Origin: UMGS1781 sp045628105
GTDB lineage: Bacteria > Bacillota > Clostridia > TANB77 > CAG-508
NCBI GenBank assembly: GCA_045628105.1
Contig: JAZQOX010000053.1
Span: 1 to 16,778 of the forward strand
Reading direction: 5' to 3'
DNA length: 16,778 bases
Position 1 is the stretch's first letter, and the number at the start of each line of letters is the position of its first letter. Shown piece after piece: positions 7,684 to 15,451 of the stretch. The notes beneath the pieces were generated by a model that saw only the letters and a program-made list of their open reading frames with translations, ran no database searches and had not been told where the DNA came from. Position numbers and translations under genes: made by a program.

Positions 7684-10125
7684 ATGACATATAAGTTTAC
7701 AAAAAAAGCAGAAAAAGCTATTAAAATAGCAGAAACAATTGCAATAGATTTAGGACATAATTATGTTGGAACAGAACATATTTTATATGGAATGGTAAAG
7801 GAAAATACTGGAATAGCAAGCAAAGTTTTGGAGAATCAAAATATTACTCAAGAAGCCATTATGGATAAAATAGAAGAATTAGTTGGAGTTGCAGAAGTTA
7901 AAGAAAACGCGACTATGGGGCTCACACCAAGAGCAAAAAGAGTTATTGAAAATGCATTTAGAGAAGCAAGAAGATTAAATTCAGAATATATTGGAACAGA
8001 ACATTTATTAATTGGAATAATGAGAGAACCTGACAGCATTGCAGTTAGAATAATGATGGAACTTAATATGGATCCACAAAAATTGTATAATGAAATAATA
8101 AAAGTAATAAATGAATATGAAACAGAAATGGGAAATGAAGAAAATCAAAAAAATGGAAGAAACAGCTATAATTCAACACCCACATTAAATAACTTTGGGA
8201 CAGATCTTAGTAAAAATGCAAAAGATGGAAATTTAGATCCTGTAATTGGAAGAAAAGTAGAAATAGAGAGAATAATTGAAATTCTATCAAGAAGAACAAA
8301 AAATAATCCATGTTTAATAGGTGAACCTGGTGTTGGAAAAACAGCTGTTGTTGAGGGATTAGCAGAAAAAATTGTTTCAGGAGAAGTACCAGAGAATTTA
8401 AAGAATAAAAGAGTTGTAACATTAGATATTTCTGGAATGGTTGCGGGTGCAAAATATAGAGGTGACTTCGAAGAAAGAATAAAAAAAGCTTTAAAAGAAG
8501 TAAAAAAAGCAGGAGATATCATAATTTTTATAGATGAAATCCATACAATTGTTGGAGCAGGAGCGGCTGAAGGAGCAATTGATGCAGCAAATATTTTAAA
8601 ACCATTATTAGCAAGGGGAGAAATTCAAATAATAGGTGCAACTACTTTGAATGAATATAGAAAATATATAGAAAAGGACAGCGCACTAGAGAGAAGATTT
8701 CAACCAATAACAGTTAATGAGCCAACAGAAGAGGATACAATTAAAATTTTAAAAGGATTAAGAGACAAATATGAAGCACATCATAATGTAAAAATATCTG
8801 AGGAAGCAATATTGGCTGCAACAAAGCTTTCAAATAGATATATAAATGACAGGTTTTTACCAGATAAAGCCATAGATTTAATAGATGAAGCATCTTCACG
8901 AAAAAAATTAAAAACATATACAGAACCAAATAATATAAAAGAACTAGAGGCAAAACTTAAAAAATTGAATAGTGAAAAGGAAGAGGCGATACAAGTACAA
9001 AATTTTGAAAAAGCAGCAGAACTAAGGGATACAATAAAAAAAGAAAACGAAAAACTTGAAAAAGAAAAACAAAAATGGAAAGATGCGAACAATATTAATA
9101 TAAAAGAAATTGGAGAAGATGATATCGCAGAAATTATAAGCAATTGGACTGGAATTCCAGCAAAGAAAATATCACAGGATGAAAATGAAAGATTAAAACA
9201 ATTAGAAAGCAATTTACATGAAAGAGTAATAGGACAGAACGAAGCAGTAGAAGCAGTGGCTAAAGCAATAAAAAGAAGCAGGGTTGGACTACAAGATCCT
9301 AATAGGCCAATAGGAACATTTATGTTTCTTGGACCAACAGGAGTTGGAAAAACAGAACTTTCGAAAGCTCTTGCAGAAAATTTATTTGGTGATGAAAATT
9401 CAATGATAAGAGTGGATATGTCTGAATATATGGAAGCACATTCAACTTCAAAAATGATTGGATCACCACCTGGATATGTTGGATTTGATGAGGCAGGAGG
9501 ATTGACAGAAAAAATCAGAAGAAAACCATATTCAGTACTTTTATTTGATGAGATAGAAAAGGCCCATCCTGATGTATTAAATATGCTTTTACAAATCTTA
9601 GATGATGGAAGATTAACAGATTCTCACGGAAGAGTTGTTAATTTTAAAAATGCAGTAATTATAATGACTTCAAATGTTGGGGCAAGATTAATTACAGAGA
9701 AAAAAACTTTGGGATTTACAAGTTCAGAAAATAATCAGGAGTTAAAGGAGTACGAAACAACTAAAAAAGAGGTTCTTGTGGAACTAAAAAAACAATTTAG
9801 ACCTGAATTTATAAACCGTATTGACGAAATAATTGTATTTCATAAACTTACACCAGACGAAATAAATAGAATTGCCGAAATAATGTTTAAACAAATAGAA
9901 AAAAGGTTGTCTGAACAAAATATTCAAATTATAATAGATGAAAAAGCAAAAGAATATGTTATAAAAAAAGGAACAGATAATTCATATGGTGCAAGGCCAT
10001 TAAGAAGAGCAATACAAAGTCTTATAGAGGATAAAATTGCAGAAGAAATAATAGATGGAAATATAAAAAAAGGTGATAAAATAACGTTAACACAAAGAGA
10101 TGAATTAATAATTGTGGAAAAGTAA
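7684..10125 (+). CDS. clpC: ATP-dependent unfoldase ClpC
   Basis: The 813-residue protein has two Clp N-domain repeats (about 1-70 and 78-145), which bind adaptors such as MecA. AAA domain 1 has Walker A GEPGVGKT at 213-220 and Walker B Asp284-Glu285. A UVR/coiled-coil middle segment lies at about 418-465. AAA domain 2 has Walker A GPTGVGKT at 550-557, Walker B Asp622-Glu623 and sensor-2 GARPLRR at 769-775. 'LGF' at 676-678 is the ClpP-docking loop. Length is close to the family norm of about 810. In many Firmicutes clpC is the last gene of ctsR-mcsA-mcsB-clpC; here those partners are absent and its upstream neighbour is a sugar kinase. The start is set by AGGAGGGA just upstream. Confidence 0.95.
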   Translation: MTYKFTKKAEKAIKIAETIAIDLGHNYVGTEHILYGMVKENTGIASKVLENQNITQEAIMDKIEELVGVAEVKENATMGLTPRAKRVIENAFREARRLNSEYIGTEHLLIGIMREPDSIAVRIMMELNMDPQKLYNEIIKVINEYETEMGNEENQKNGRNSYNSTPTLNNFGTDLSKNAKDGNLDPVIGRKVEIERIIEILSRRTKNNPCLIGEPGVGKTAVVEGLAEKIVSGEVPENLKNKRVVTLDISGMVAGAKYRGDFEERIKKALKEVKKAGDIIIFIDEIHTIVGAGAAEGAIDAANILKPLLARGEIQIIGATTLNEYRKYIEKDSALERRFQPITVNEPTEEDTIKILKGLRDKYEAHHNVKISEEAILAATKLSNRYINDRFLPDKAIDLIDEASSRKKLKTYTEPNNIKELEAKLKKLNSEKEEAIQVQNFEKAAELRDTIKKENEKLEKEKQKWKDANNINIKEIGEDDIAEIISNWTGIPAKKISQDENERLKQLESNLHERVIGQNEAVEAVAKAIKRSRVGLQDPNRPIGTFMFLGPTGVGKTELSKALAENLFGDENSMIRVDMSEYMEAHSTSKMIGSPPGYVGFDEAGGLTEKIRRKPYSVLLFDEIEKAHPDVLNMLLQILDDGRLTDSHGRVVNFKNAVIIMTSNVGARLITEKKTLGFTSSENNQELKEYETTKKEVLVELKKQFRPEFINRIDEIIVFHKLTPDEINRIAEIMFKQIEKRLSEQNIQIIIDEKAKEYVIKKGTDNSYGARPLRRAIQSLIEDKIAEEIIDGNIKKGDKITLTQRDELIIVEK

Positions 10126-10144
10126 GTGGAAAATGTGGACAAAA

Positions 10145-10202
10145 TTTCCCAATTGGGGACGTATTTAAATTGGGAAATTTTTCCCAATTTGGGACACGTT
10201 TA
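10145..10202. repeat. REP-like palindromic element in the clpC-flavin reductase gap
   Basis: Two near-identical 23-base units lie in direct orientation: 10145-10167 and 10180-10202. Both begin TTTCCCAATT and end with GGGAC, a CG-T step and TTTA. Between them is the reverse complement core, so that AAATTGGGAAA (10167-10177) pairs perfectly with TTTCCCAATTT (10180-10190) across a 2-base loop. The same core can pair instead with the first unit. The composition differs clearly from the flanking AT-rich DNA. It resembles REP/BIME-type extragenic palindromes. The long T run needed for a terminator is missing. Confidence 0.6.
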
Positions 10203-10228
10203 TAAAAATTAAAATAAAGGAGAATAAT

Positions 10229-10789
10229 ATGAGTAAAAAAGAATGGAAATCTGGAACATTCATATATCCAATTCCAGCAGTAATGGTTAGTTGCGGAGAT
10301 ATGGAAAAATCAAATATACTAACAGTTGCATGGACAGGAATTTTAAATACAAATCCAGCACAAGTGTATATATCTGTTAGACCTGAAAGATATTCACATG
10401 ATATTATAAAAGAAACAGGGGAATTTGCAATAAATTTAACAACATCTGAATTAACTTATGCTACAGATTGGTGTGGTGTAAAAACAGGTGCAAAAGTTGA
10501 TAAATTTAAAGAGATGAATTTGACAAAAGAAAAATTAAATCACATAAATTGTCCTGGAATAAAAGAAAGTCCGGTAACTATAGAATGTAAAGTAAGGGAC
10601 ATACAAAGTTTTGGTTCACATGATATGTTTATTGCTGATGTAATATCGATAGATGCAGACGAAAAATATATGAATGAAAATGGAGCATTTGATATAACAA
10701 AATGTAATCTAATTGCATATGCTAATGGGAAGTATTTTGAAATGGGAAAACAAATGGGAACATTTGGATATTCAGTGAAGAAAAAATAA
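10229..10789 (+). CDS. Flavin reductase family protein (FMN-binding split barrel, flavoredoxin-like)
   Basis: This 186-residue protein fits the FMN-binding split-barrel flavin reductase family: 'GTFIYPIPAVMVSCG' at 9-23, 'NILTVAWTG' at 29-37, 'NPAQVYISVRPERYS' at 42-56 (the loop usually contacting FMN) and 'GSHDMFIADV' at 129-138 with the conserved His131. Members are electron carriers or NAD(P)H-flavin reductases in anaerobes; the sequence gives no specific partner. AGGAG precedes the ATG by 8 bases. It is a single gene ended by a strong terminator and converging on the spoVA operon. Confidence 0.87.
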   Translation: MSKKEWKSGTFIYPIPAVMVSCGDMEKSNILTVAWTGILNTNPAQVYISVRPERYSHDIIKETGEFAINLTTSELTYATDWCGVKTGAKVDKFKEMNLTKEKLNHINCPGIKESPVTIECKVRDIQSFGSHDMFIADVISIDADEKYMNENGAFDITKCNLIAYANGKYFEMGKQMGTFGYSVKKK

Positions 10790-10818
10790 ACAAATGGGGA
10801 TTACCCATTTGTTTTTTT
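10788..10818 (+). terminator. Intrinsic terminator of the flavin reductase gene; also at the end of spoVAE
   Basis: AAACAAATGGG (10788-10798) pairs with CCCATTTGTTT (10804-10814) around a 5-base loop, followed by more T. The structure overlaps both the flavin reductase stop and, on the other strand, the last bases of spoVAE, so it may serve both genes. Confidence 0.9.
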
Positions 10819-11204
10819 ACTGCTTTTTTATTTTAGGTTTTGAAACAAGAGCTGCGATATATCCAAAAAATATTGCAGCTGATATCCCACCAGCAGCTAT
10901 TGCAGCTCCTCCTGTAAATGCACCTAATAAACCATCAGATTTTACTTTTTCTATTGCGCCTTTTGCAAGAAGATTTCCAAAACCTGTTAAAGGAACAGTT
11001 GCACCGACAACCAGCAAAATCAACGAGTTTTTGATATATTCCTATACTACCAAGAAGAACACCAGCAGTAACAAAAATTACAAGAATTCTAGCAGAAGTA
11101 AGTTTTGTTTTATCAACAAGAATCTGACCAATTACACATAGTGCTCCACCAACAGCAAAAGCACGAATTAACATCATCCAATCTAAATTCATGAAAAAAT
11201 CCAT
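10817..11204 (-). CDS. spoVAE: Stage V sporulation protein AE, interrupted by a +1 frameshift at CGG
   Basis: Two overlapping minus-strand frames together encode a normal SpoVAE of 128 residues. The first runs from the ATG at 11204 to codon 66 ('VDFAGC'); the second continues from 11005 with 'GATVPLTGFGN' to the stop at 10817. SpoVAC in the same operon contains the equivalent uninterrupted motif 'FAGAGTFVPITGF', which fixes where the join must be. At the join the codons are TGT CGG; omitting the C gives the expected Gly. Several hydrophobic helices are retained on both sides. SpoVAE is an inner-membrane part of the channel that moves dipicolinic acid into the developing spore and out at germination. 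Whether the break is programmed, a mutation or an error cannot be told from one sequence. The spoVAD stop overlaps its AGGAGG ribosome site. Confidence 0.85.
11004..11009 (-). other. Candidate +1 frameshift site in spoVAE (TGT CGG T)
   Basis: In the incoming frame TGT (11009-11007) is followed by CGG (11006-11004). Skipping the C at 11006 puts GGT in frame and restores SpoVAE. Without a shift, the incoming frame runs to a stop near 10935 with a non-family tail rich in Arg and Lys. Confidence 0.7.
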
Positions 11205-11218
11205 ACTTAATTGACCTC

Positions 11219-12227
11219 CTAAATATTTTCAATTGCAACGGCGTGAGCGATACCAGGAATAGTTTCTCCCTGTTGAGAGGTTGTACTATTAGTTAAAGCT
11301 CCTGTTCCAATCAAAAGAACTTTATTTATTTCTTTTTGCCTTAATTTGTTAAAAACATATCCAGAAAAAATAGTTGCACAACATGCACAACCACTACCAC
11401 CAGAGTGAGTATCTTGTTTATTTTTATCAAACATTAAAACACCACAATCATTATAATTTGAATTTAGATTGTATCCTTTAGAAAGTGCCATTTCTGCAAC
11501 AATTTCTTTACCGATACATCCTAAATCTCCTGTTAAAATTAAATCATAATAACTTGGATTTCTACCGGTATCCTTAAAGTGTGTAATTAATGTATCAAGG
11601 GCTGCAGGTGCCATAGCTGCTCCCATATTATTACCATCTTTAATTCCCATATCTATTACTTTGCCAGTAGTAATATAAGTAACATATGGGCCATTGCCGG
11701 TTTTGGAAAGTATAGCAGAACCTGAACCAGTTACAGTCCATTGTGAACATGGAGGCCTTTGATTACCTAATTCCAAAGGAAATCTGAATTGCTTTTCTGC
11801 ACTACAAAAGTGACTAGATGCGGTTGCTATGCATTTTTCAGCAGCACCACCATCAATAAAAATTGATGCAAGTTGTATACCCTCAACAAATGTGGAACAA
11901 GCTCCAAATATTCCGATAAAAAGGAATACCAAGTTCCCTCAAACCAAAGCTTGAAGAAATACATTGATTTAATAGATCACCAGCAAAACAGTAATCAATA
12001 TCTCTAGCTGCCAGTTTAGATTTAGTAATATTTAAATTAACAGTTTCTTTTATAATTTTACTTTCTGCTTTTTCCCAAGATTTTTCACCCCAAAATTCAT
12101 CTTCTAAACATTTATCAAAATAGCTTGCCATAGGACCTTCAGATTCTTTTGGACCAACAATTGAAGCTGTTTCTAAAACTGTAATGGGGTTATCTAATTT
12201 TATTGTTTGAGAACCAAATCTTTTCAT
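11219..12227 (-). CDS. spoVAD: Stage V sporulation protein AD, interrupted by a +1 frameshift at CGG
   Basis: The N-terminal part starts at the ATG at 12227 and gives 104 residues up to 'ELGIPFY'. The remainder, 231 residues starting 'GIFGACSTFVEGIQ', lies in the +1 frame from 11914 to the stop at 11219. Joined, they give 335 residues, close to the usual SpoVAD length of about 338, and the joined sequence reads smoothly through the thiolase-like fold, including 'GACSTFVEG' and 'SGGSGCACC' near the C-terminus. SpoVAD is the peripheral, DPA-binding subunit of the SpoVA channel on the spore inner membrane. The join codons are TAT CGG; omitting the C yields the conserved Gly. A ribosome site AAAGGAT precedes the ATG. 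Both parts look intact and under normal codon use, with no other lesions. Confidence 0.88.
11913..11918 (-). other. Candidate +1 frameshift site in spoVAD (TAT CGG A)
   Basis: In the incoming frame TAT (11918-11916) is followed by CGG (11915-11913). Skipping the C at 11915 puts GGA in frame and restores 'GIFGACS'. Without a shift the product ends after 114 residues at about 11883, ten codons past the site. Confidence 0.7.
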
Positions 12228-12289
12228 TTAATCATCCTTTCTAATATAAATATTAAAGTAATAATAAAAATTATAAAATCAATATTCAA

Positions 12290-12739
12290 CTAAAATCCAT
12301 TAAAAATCAAATAACAAATTCCTACTAAAATAGATGTTGAAATACCATAAACAAGTACAGGACCTGCAACCGTAAACATTTTAGCACCAACACCCATAAC
12401 ATAGCCTTCAGATTTATACTCCATTGCGGGTGAAACTATTGAATTCGCAAAACCAGTAATTGGCACAAAAGTTCCAGCTCCTGCAAATTTTCCGATTTTA
12501 TTAAAAATATTAAGAGCTGTTAAAAGAGCTGTTAAAAAAATTAGTGAAATTGAAACAACAGTAGAACTTGCATCCTTACTGATTCCTTGATATTCACAAA
12601 ATTCCATTATGATTTGCCCAATTGTGCAAACCAGACCACCAACCCAAAAACTATTAAAACAATTTTTAAGAATTGGAGAGTTCGGAGATTTTTTATTAAC
12701 ATAGGTTTGATATTCTTTATTTGTTGTGATCTGTTTCAT
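12290..12739 (-). CDS. spoVAC: Stage V sporulation protein AC
   Basis: This 149-residue membrane protein is uninterrupted. After a polar N-terminus of about 30 residues it has hydrophobic segments at about 33-48, 58-78 and 125-147, and the family motif 'FAGAGTFVPITGFANS' in the middle. SpoVAC is an inner-membrane component of the DPA channel and in Bacillus behaves as a mechanosensitive channel. The ribosome site AGGAGG lies inside the last two codons of the upstream dodecin gene, so translation of the two is coupled. A 62-base AT-rich gap separates it from spoVAD. Being intact, it indicates that the operon as a whole is not simply decayed. Confidence 0.93.
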   Translation of the reverse strand: MKQITTNKEYQTYVNKKSPNSPILKNCFNSFWVGGLVCTIGQIIMEFCEYQGISKDASSTVVSISLIFLTALLTALNIFNKIGKFAGAGTFVPITGFANSIVSPAMEYKSEGYVMGVGAKMFTVAGPVLVYGISTSILVGICYLIFNGF

Positions 12740-12741
12740 TT

Positions 12742-12954
12742 TTACCTCCTTTTATTATCAATAGAAAACGTTAGCTCAAGAGTAACGTAGTATTCTAAAA
12801 TTCTATTTCCATCAATTTTTGCGGTTTGCTCGAGAATTTTTACCGAAGATAAATAGTCTATAGATTTTGAAGCTTCATTAATTGTTTGAACTATGGCATC
12901 TTTCCAAGAAATATCAGAAGAACCAGTTATTTTTAAATGCTTTTCAGAATTCAT
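12742..12954 (-). CDS. Dodecin-family small protein heading the spoVA operon
   Basis: The 70-residue product matches the dodecin pattern: a first strand ('HLKITGSS'), one helix starting 'SWKDAIVQTINEA', and two strands, the second of which contains 'ILEYYVTLELTF'. Dodecins form hollow 12-mers, and those of archaea and many bacteria store flavins stacked on a tryptophan in the strand after the helix. Here that strand reads 'SSVKILEQTAKI' without tryptophan, so flavin binding in the usual way is unlikely. The final codons AAA AGG AGG TAA also form the ribosome site of spoVAC. Its own start follows GGAGG. Co-transcription suggests a spore role, but none can be read from the sequence. Confidence 0.85.
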   Translation of the reverse strand: MNSEKHLKITGSSDISWKDAIVQTINEASKSIDYLSSVKILEQTAKIDGNRILEYYVTLELTFSIDNKRR

Positions 12955-13021
12955 AATAATCCTCCAAAAAAATAAAATTTACAAATTTATTTTGTACGAA
13001 AAAAATAAAAATATACAAAAA

Positions 13022-13073
13022 TATGACAAATTATATGACAAAAATATTACAATTATATGACAAATTCGACAAA
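13022..13073. repeat. Cluster of TATGACAAA repeats between the divergent spoVA and pil operons
   Basis: TATGACAAA occurs at 13022-13030, 13034-13042 and 13056-13064, followed by a shorter GACAAA at 13068-13073. Spacings are 12, 22 and 9 bases, so the first three copies sit roughly on one face of the helix. They lie between the start codons of the two divergent operons, just upstream of the pilM promoter, and look like binding sites for a regulator. Confidence 0.5.
13031..13060 (-). promoter_or_regulatory. Possible sporulation-sigma (sigma-G/F type) promoter for dodecin-spoVA
   Basis: On the minus strand TCATA (13060-13056) and CATATAA (13037-13031) are separated by 18 bases. They partly resemble the forespore sigma pattern GNATR-N18-CATNNTA, but the leading G of the -35 is displaced and one -10 base does not fit. 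It overlaps the TATGACAAA repeats. Confidence 0.3.
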
Positions 13074-13077
13074 GATA

Positions 13078-13105
13078 TTGACTATAGCAAAAAATAGTTT
13101 AAAAT
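13078..13105 (+). promoter_or_regulatory. Probable sigma-A promoter for the pilus operon
   Basis: TTGACT (13078-13083) and TAAAAT (13100-13105, 5 of 6 matches) are separated by 16 bases, 33 bases before the pilM-pilN start. A perfect TATAAT further down (13111-13116) has no well-placed -35. Confidence 0.5.
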
Positions 13106-13138
13106 AAATATATAATTTGAAATGCAAAGGAGAAAAAA

Positions 13139-14773
13139 ATGCAAAGCTGTTTAGGTATTTATGTACAAGATAATCTAATTAAATATGCAAAAATATCAAA
13201 AGAGCGCAACAATGTAAAAATAGACGCATATGGTGTAAAGTTTTTTGATGTAGATATTGAAAAAACGATTGACCAAATTATTAAAGAAACATTTAGCTAT
13301 CAAGTACCTATAAGCGTTAACATTAACAACGAAAAATACACATATTCAACAGTTTTTGGACTACTTAAAGAACAAGATAAAGAAAGAGCAATGGAAACAG
13401 AGTTTGAATATTTCTGCAATAATAACAACTTAAATAAAAATACAATTGAATATAGAAAAATTAAAGTAGAGAATTTAGAAGACAAAGACAGAGAGAGAGT
13501 TATATATCCATATATAGACAAAACTACAATTGTTGAAAAAATACAATTATTCGATAAGTACAAACTTAAAAATATTTCTCCAGTTCCAGTAATTATAAAA
13601 AATTTGCAGGAAAATAGTGAACAAAACAATTGTTACATAATAAATCTTGAAGGAAAAACAACAATTACAACAGTAATAAATGGAAAAGTGTACAGTATTG
13701 ATAAATTAGATTTAGGAATGAATAACGTGTTAAAAGTAATTTCTGAAAGAGAAAATTCAATACAAAGAGCATATGAGATATGTAAAAATACAACCGTATA
13801 CACAAGAACAGGACAAAACTTAAAAGTAGAAGGGAATGAATACCTAGACGATATTGTTACAATAATATTTGAAATTATTGAACAGATAAAAAGAACAATA
13901 AACCAAGTTCCTATGAATATAAGCAATATTTATATAACAGGAATGGGACTAATTATAAACAATATAGATTTACTATTTCAAGAAAATTTCATAGATAAAA
14001 AATGTGAAATTTTGGTTCCATATTTTGTTGAAAAAACAAATGTAAAAATAAACATAAAAGATTATATAGAAGTTAATTCAGCTATTTCATTAGCTTTACA
14101 GGGAACAGATAATAAAAATAAAGAAGCAAACTTTAACGATAGTAATGAATTTTTTGATAGAATTAAAGAAATTCTTACAAGTGATGTTGGAAAAGGAACA
14201 ACTGTTAGAAAAAAACCAAAAAAACAAAAACTTACAGCAAAACAAACTTTACAATCTGATACTGACTTTATAGATAATATACTTTTAAGAACAACAACAG
14301 CAGCTGTTTTAGTAGTAATTCTTTATATTGGAACAACATTTGTACTTTCAAATCAAATAAATGAAAAATTAGAAGAAGCACAGATAACAATAGATTCTAC
14401 GAAAACAAAAATTGCAGAAGTTGATAAAATGAACAAATTAGTTACAGCAAGAACATCAGAATATGAAAACTTTGTTAGAAAAATAGATGATGCAAACTCA
14501 TTGATTAGTCAAAACTATTTAAGTAAAGATGCAATACCAGATTTACTAACACAAATAACATTTACAATACCTACAGGGGTACAAATACTTTCTATTTCAA
14601 ATGCATCAGGAAAAAGAATTGAAATAACGGCACAAGCTGAAAAATATGATCAATTAGGCTATTTCAAAGCCGCTCTTGAAGAAGAAGGAATATTAAAAAA
14701 TATCACAACGACTAAAGGCGTAAAACAAGATAATTTAATCAACATAACAATTACAGGTGAATTACCATTTTAA
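13139..14773 (+). CDS. PilM-PilN fusion, type IV pilus alignment/assembly protein
   Basis: The 544-residue protein joins two normally separate pilus proteins. Residues 1-325 resemble the cytoplasmic actin-like PilM: an N-terminal 'GIYVQDNLIKYAKI' strand pair, 'CYIINLEGKTTITTVI' near 165-180 and 'NIYITGMG' near 263-270. A basic linker (about 350-370) leads to one membrane segment at about 386-404. The rest is PilN-like: a helical coiled-coil stretch at about 405-460 and a small domain ending 'ITITGELPF'. In Gram-negative systems PilM binds the cytoplasmic N-terminus of PilN; here that contact is covalent. Start from AAAGGAG upstream of the ATG. The next gene is PilO-like, matching the usual pilMNO order. 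Confidence 0.8.
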   Translation: MQSCLGIYVQDNLIKYAKISKERNNVKIDAYGVKFFDVDIEKTIDQIIKETFSYQVPISVNINNEKYTYSTVFGLLKEQDKERAMETEFEYFCNNNNLNKNTIEYRKIKVENLEDKDRERVIYPYIDKTTIVEKIQLFDKYKLKNISPVPVIIKNLQENSEQNNCYIINLEGKTTITTVINGKVYSIDKLDLGMNNVLKVISERENSIQRAYEICKNTTVYTRTGQNLKVEGNEYLDDIVTIIFEIIEQIKRTINQVPMNISNIYITGMGLIINNIDLLFQENFIDKKCEILVPYFVEKTNVKINIKDYIEVNSAISLALQGTDNKNKEANFNDSNEFFDRIKEILTSDVGKGTTVRKKPKKQKLTAKQTLQSDTDFIDNILLRTTTAAVLVVILYIGTTFVLSNQINEKLEEAQITIDSTKTKIAEVDKMNKLVTARTSEYENFVRKIDDANSLISQNYLSKDAIPDLLTQITFTIPTGVQILSISNASGKRIEITAQAEKYDQLGYFKAALEEEGILKNITTTKGVKQDNLINITITGELPF

Positions 14774-14792
14774 TTTATAGAAGGAGATAATA

Positions 14793-15440
14793 ATGAAAAA
14801 ACTATTAATATCAATTATATTAACATTGCTTTTAATATTAATTTATTTCTTAGTTTTTAATGAAATCTCGGTTTTTGGTTGGAAAAGTTCAAATGTACAA
14901 GCAATAAAAGACTTGAGCGATTCGCTGGATGATAGTATTGCAAAAGCAACAAGTTTAAAAAATCAAGAATATCCAAGTAAAATTGAAAAATTAGAAAACT
15001 CAATAAAGAACCTAGAAAAAGCAAAAGAAAAATATGAAAACAAAATCAAATATATGTCAGACAATGTTGACCTTGGTATTATTGAAGTAAAACAATATAA
15101 AATTGAAAGACTTTGGATAGTACTTCAAAATTATGCAAAAAAACAGGGAATAGATTTAAAACTAGATGTTGTTGAAACCCCAACAAAAGATGTGTATAAT
15201 TTAAATATAACAGCAACAGGTAGTTATCAAGGAATAACAGATTTTATATACAAAATAGAAGATGATGATACATTAGGATTTAAAGTTTTAAATTTTAAAA
15301 TGTTACCAAGCACAAAATATGAAGAACAATTAAAAGAAGACGAAAACGGTAGCACAACAGTTGAAAAAGTTACAACAGTTTATGTGGATAAAATAACAGC
15401 AACATTTGAAATTGAAAATGTTGGAATAGATTTTGAATAG
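14793..15440 (+). CDS. PilO-like type IV pilus assembly protein
   Basis: The 215-residue protein has one N-terminal membrane segment (about 4-22), a coiled coil (about 58-92) and a C-terminal domain of the PilO/ferredoxin-like type ('YNLNITATGSYQGITDFIYKIE' lies in this domain, starting near 136). PilO pairs with PilN in the envelope to link the cytoplasmic ring to the growing pilus. Sequence similarity is weak and the call rests on topology plus position directly after PilM-PilN. AAGGAG precedes the ATG by 8 bases, and the gap to the previous gene is 19 bases. Confidence 0.7.
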   Translation: MKKLLISIILTLLLILIYFLVFNEISVFGWKSSNVQAIKDLSDSLDDSIAKATSLKNQEYPSKIEKLENSIKNLEKAKEKYENKIKYMSDNVDLGIIEVKQYKIERLWIVLQNYAKKQGIDLKLDVVETPTKDVYNLNITATGSYQGITDFIYKIEDDDTLGFKVLNFKMLPSTKYEEQLKEDENGSTTVEKVTTVYVDKITATFEIENVGIDFE

Positions 15441-15451
15441 GGAGAAAGATA

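Noticed and set aside
8781..9212. 143-codon minus-strand frame inside clpC
   Set aside because: It is the antisense of the ClpC middle domain and second AAA domain start, and it is low-complexity Ser/Phe.
10817..12227. spoVAD and spoVAE as four separate genes
   Set aside because: Each pair of frames joins into one family protein of normal length at a conserved motif. The downstream pieces lack their own ribosome sites at sensible starts.
12587..12790. 67-codon plus-strand frame across spoVAC and dodecin
   Set aside because: It overlaps two recognised minus-strand genes and their ribosome site.
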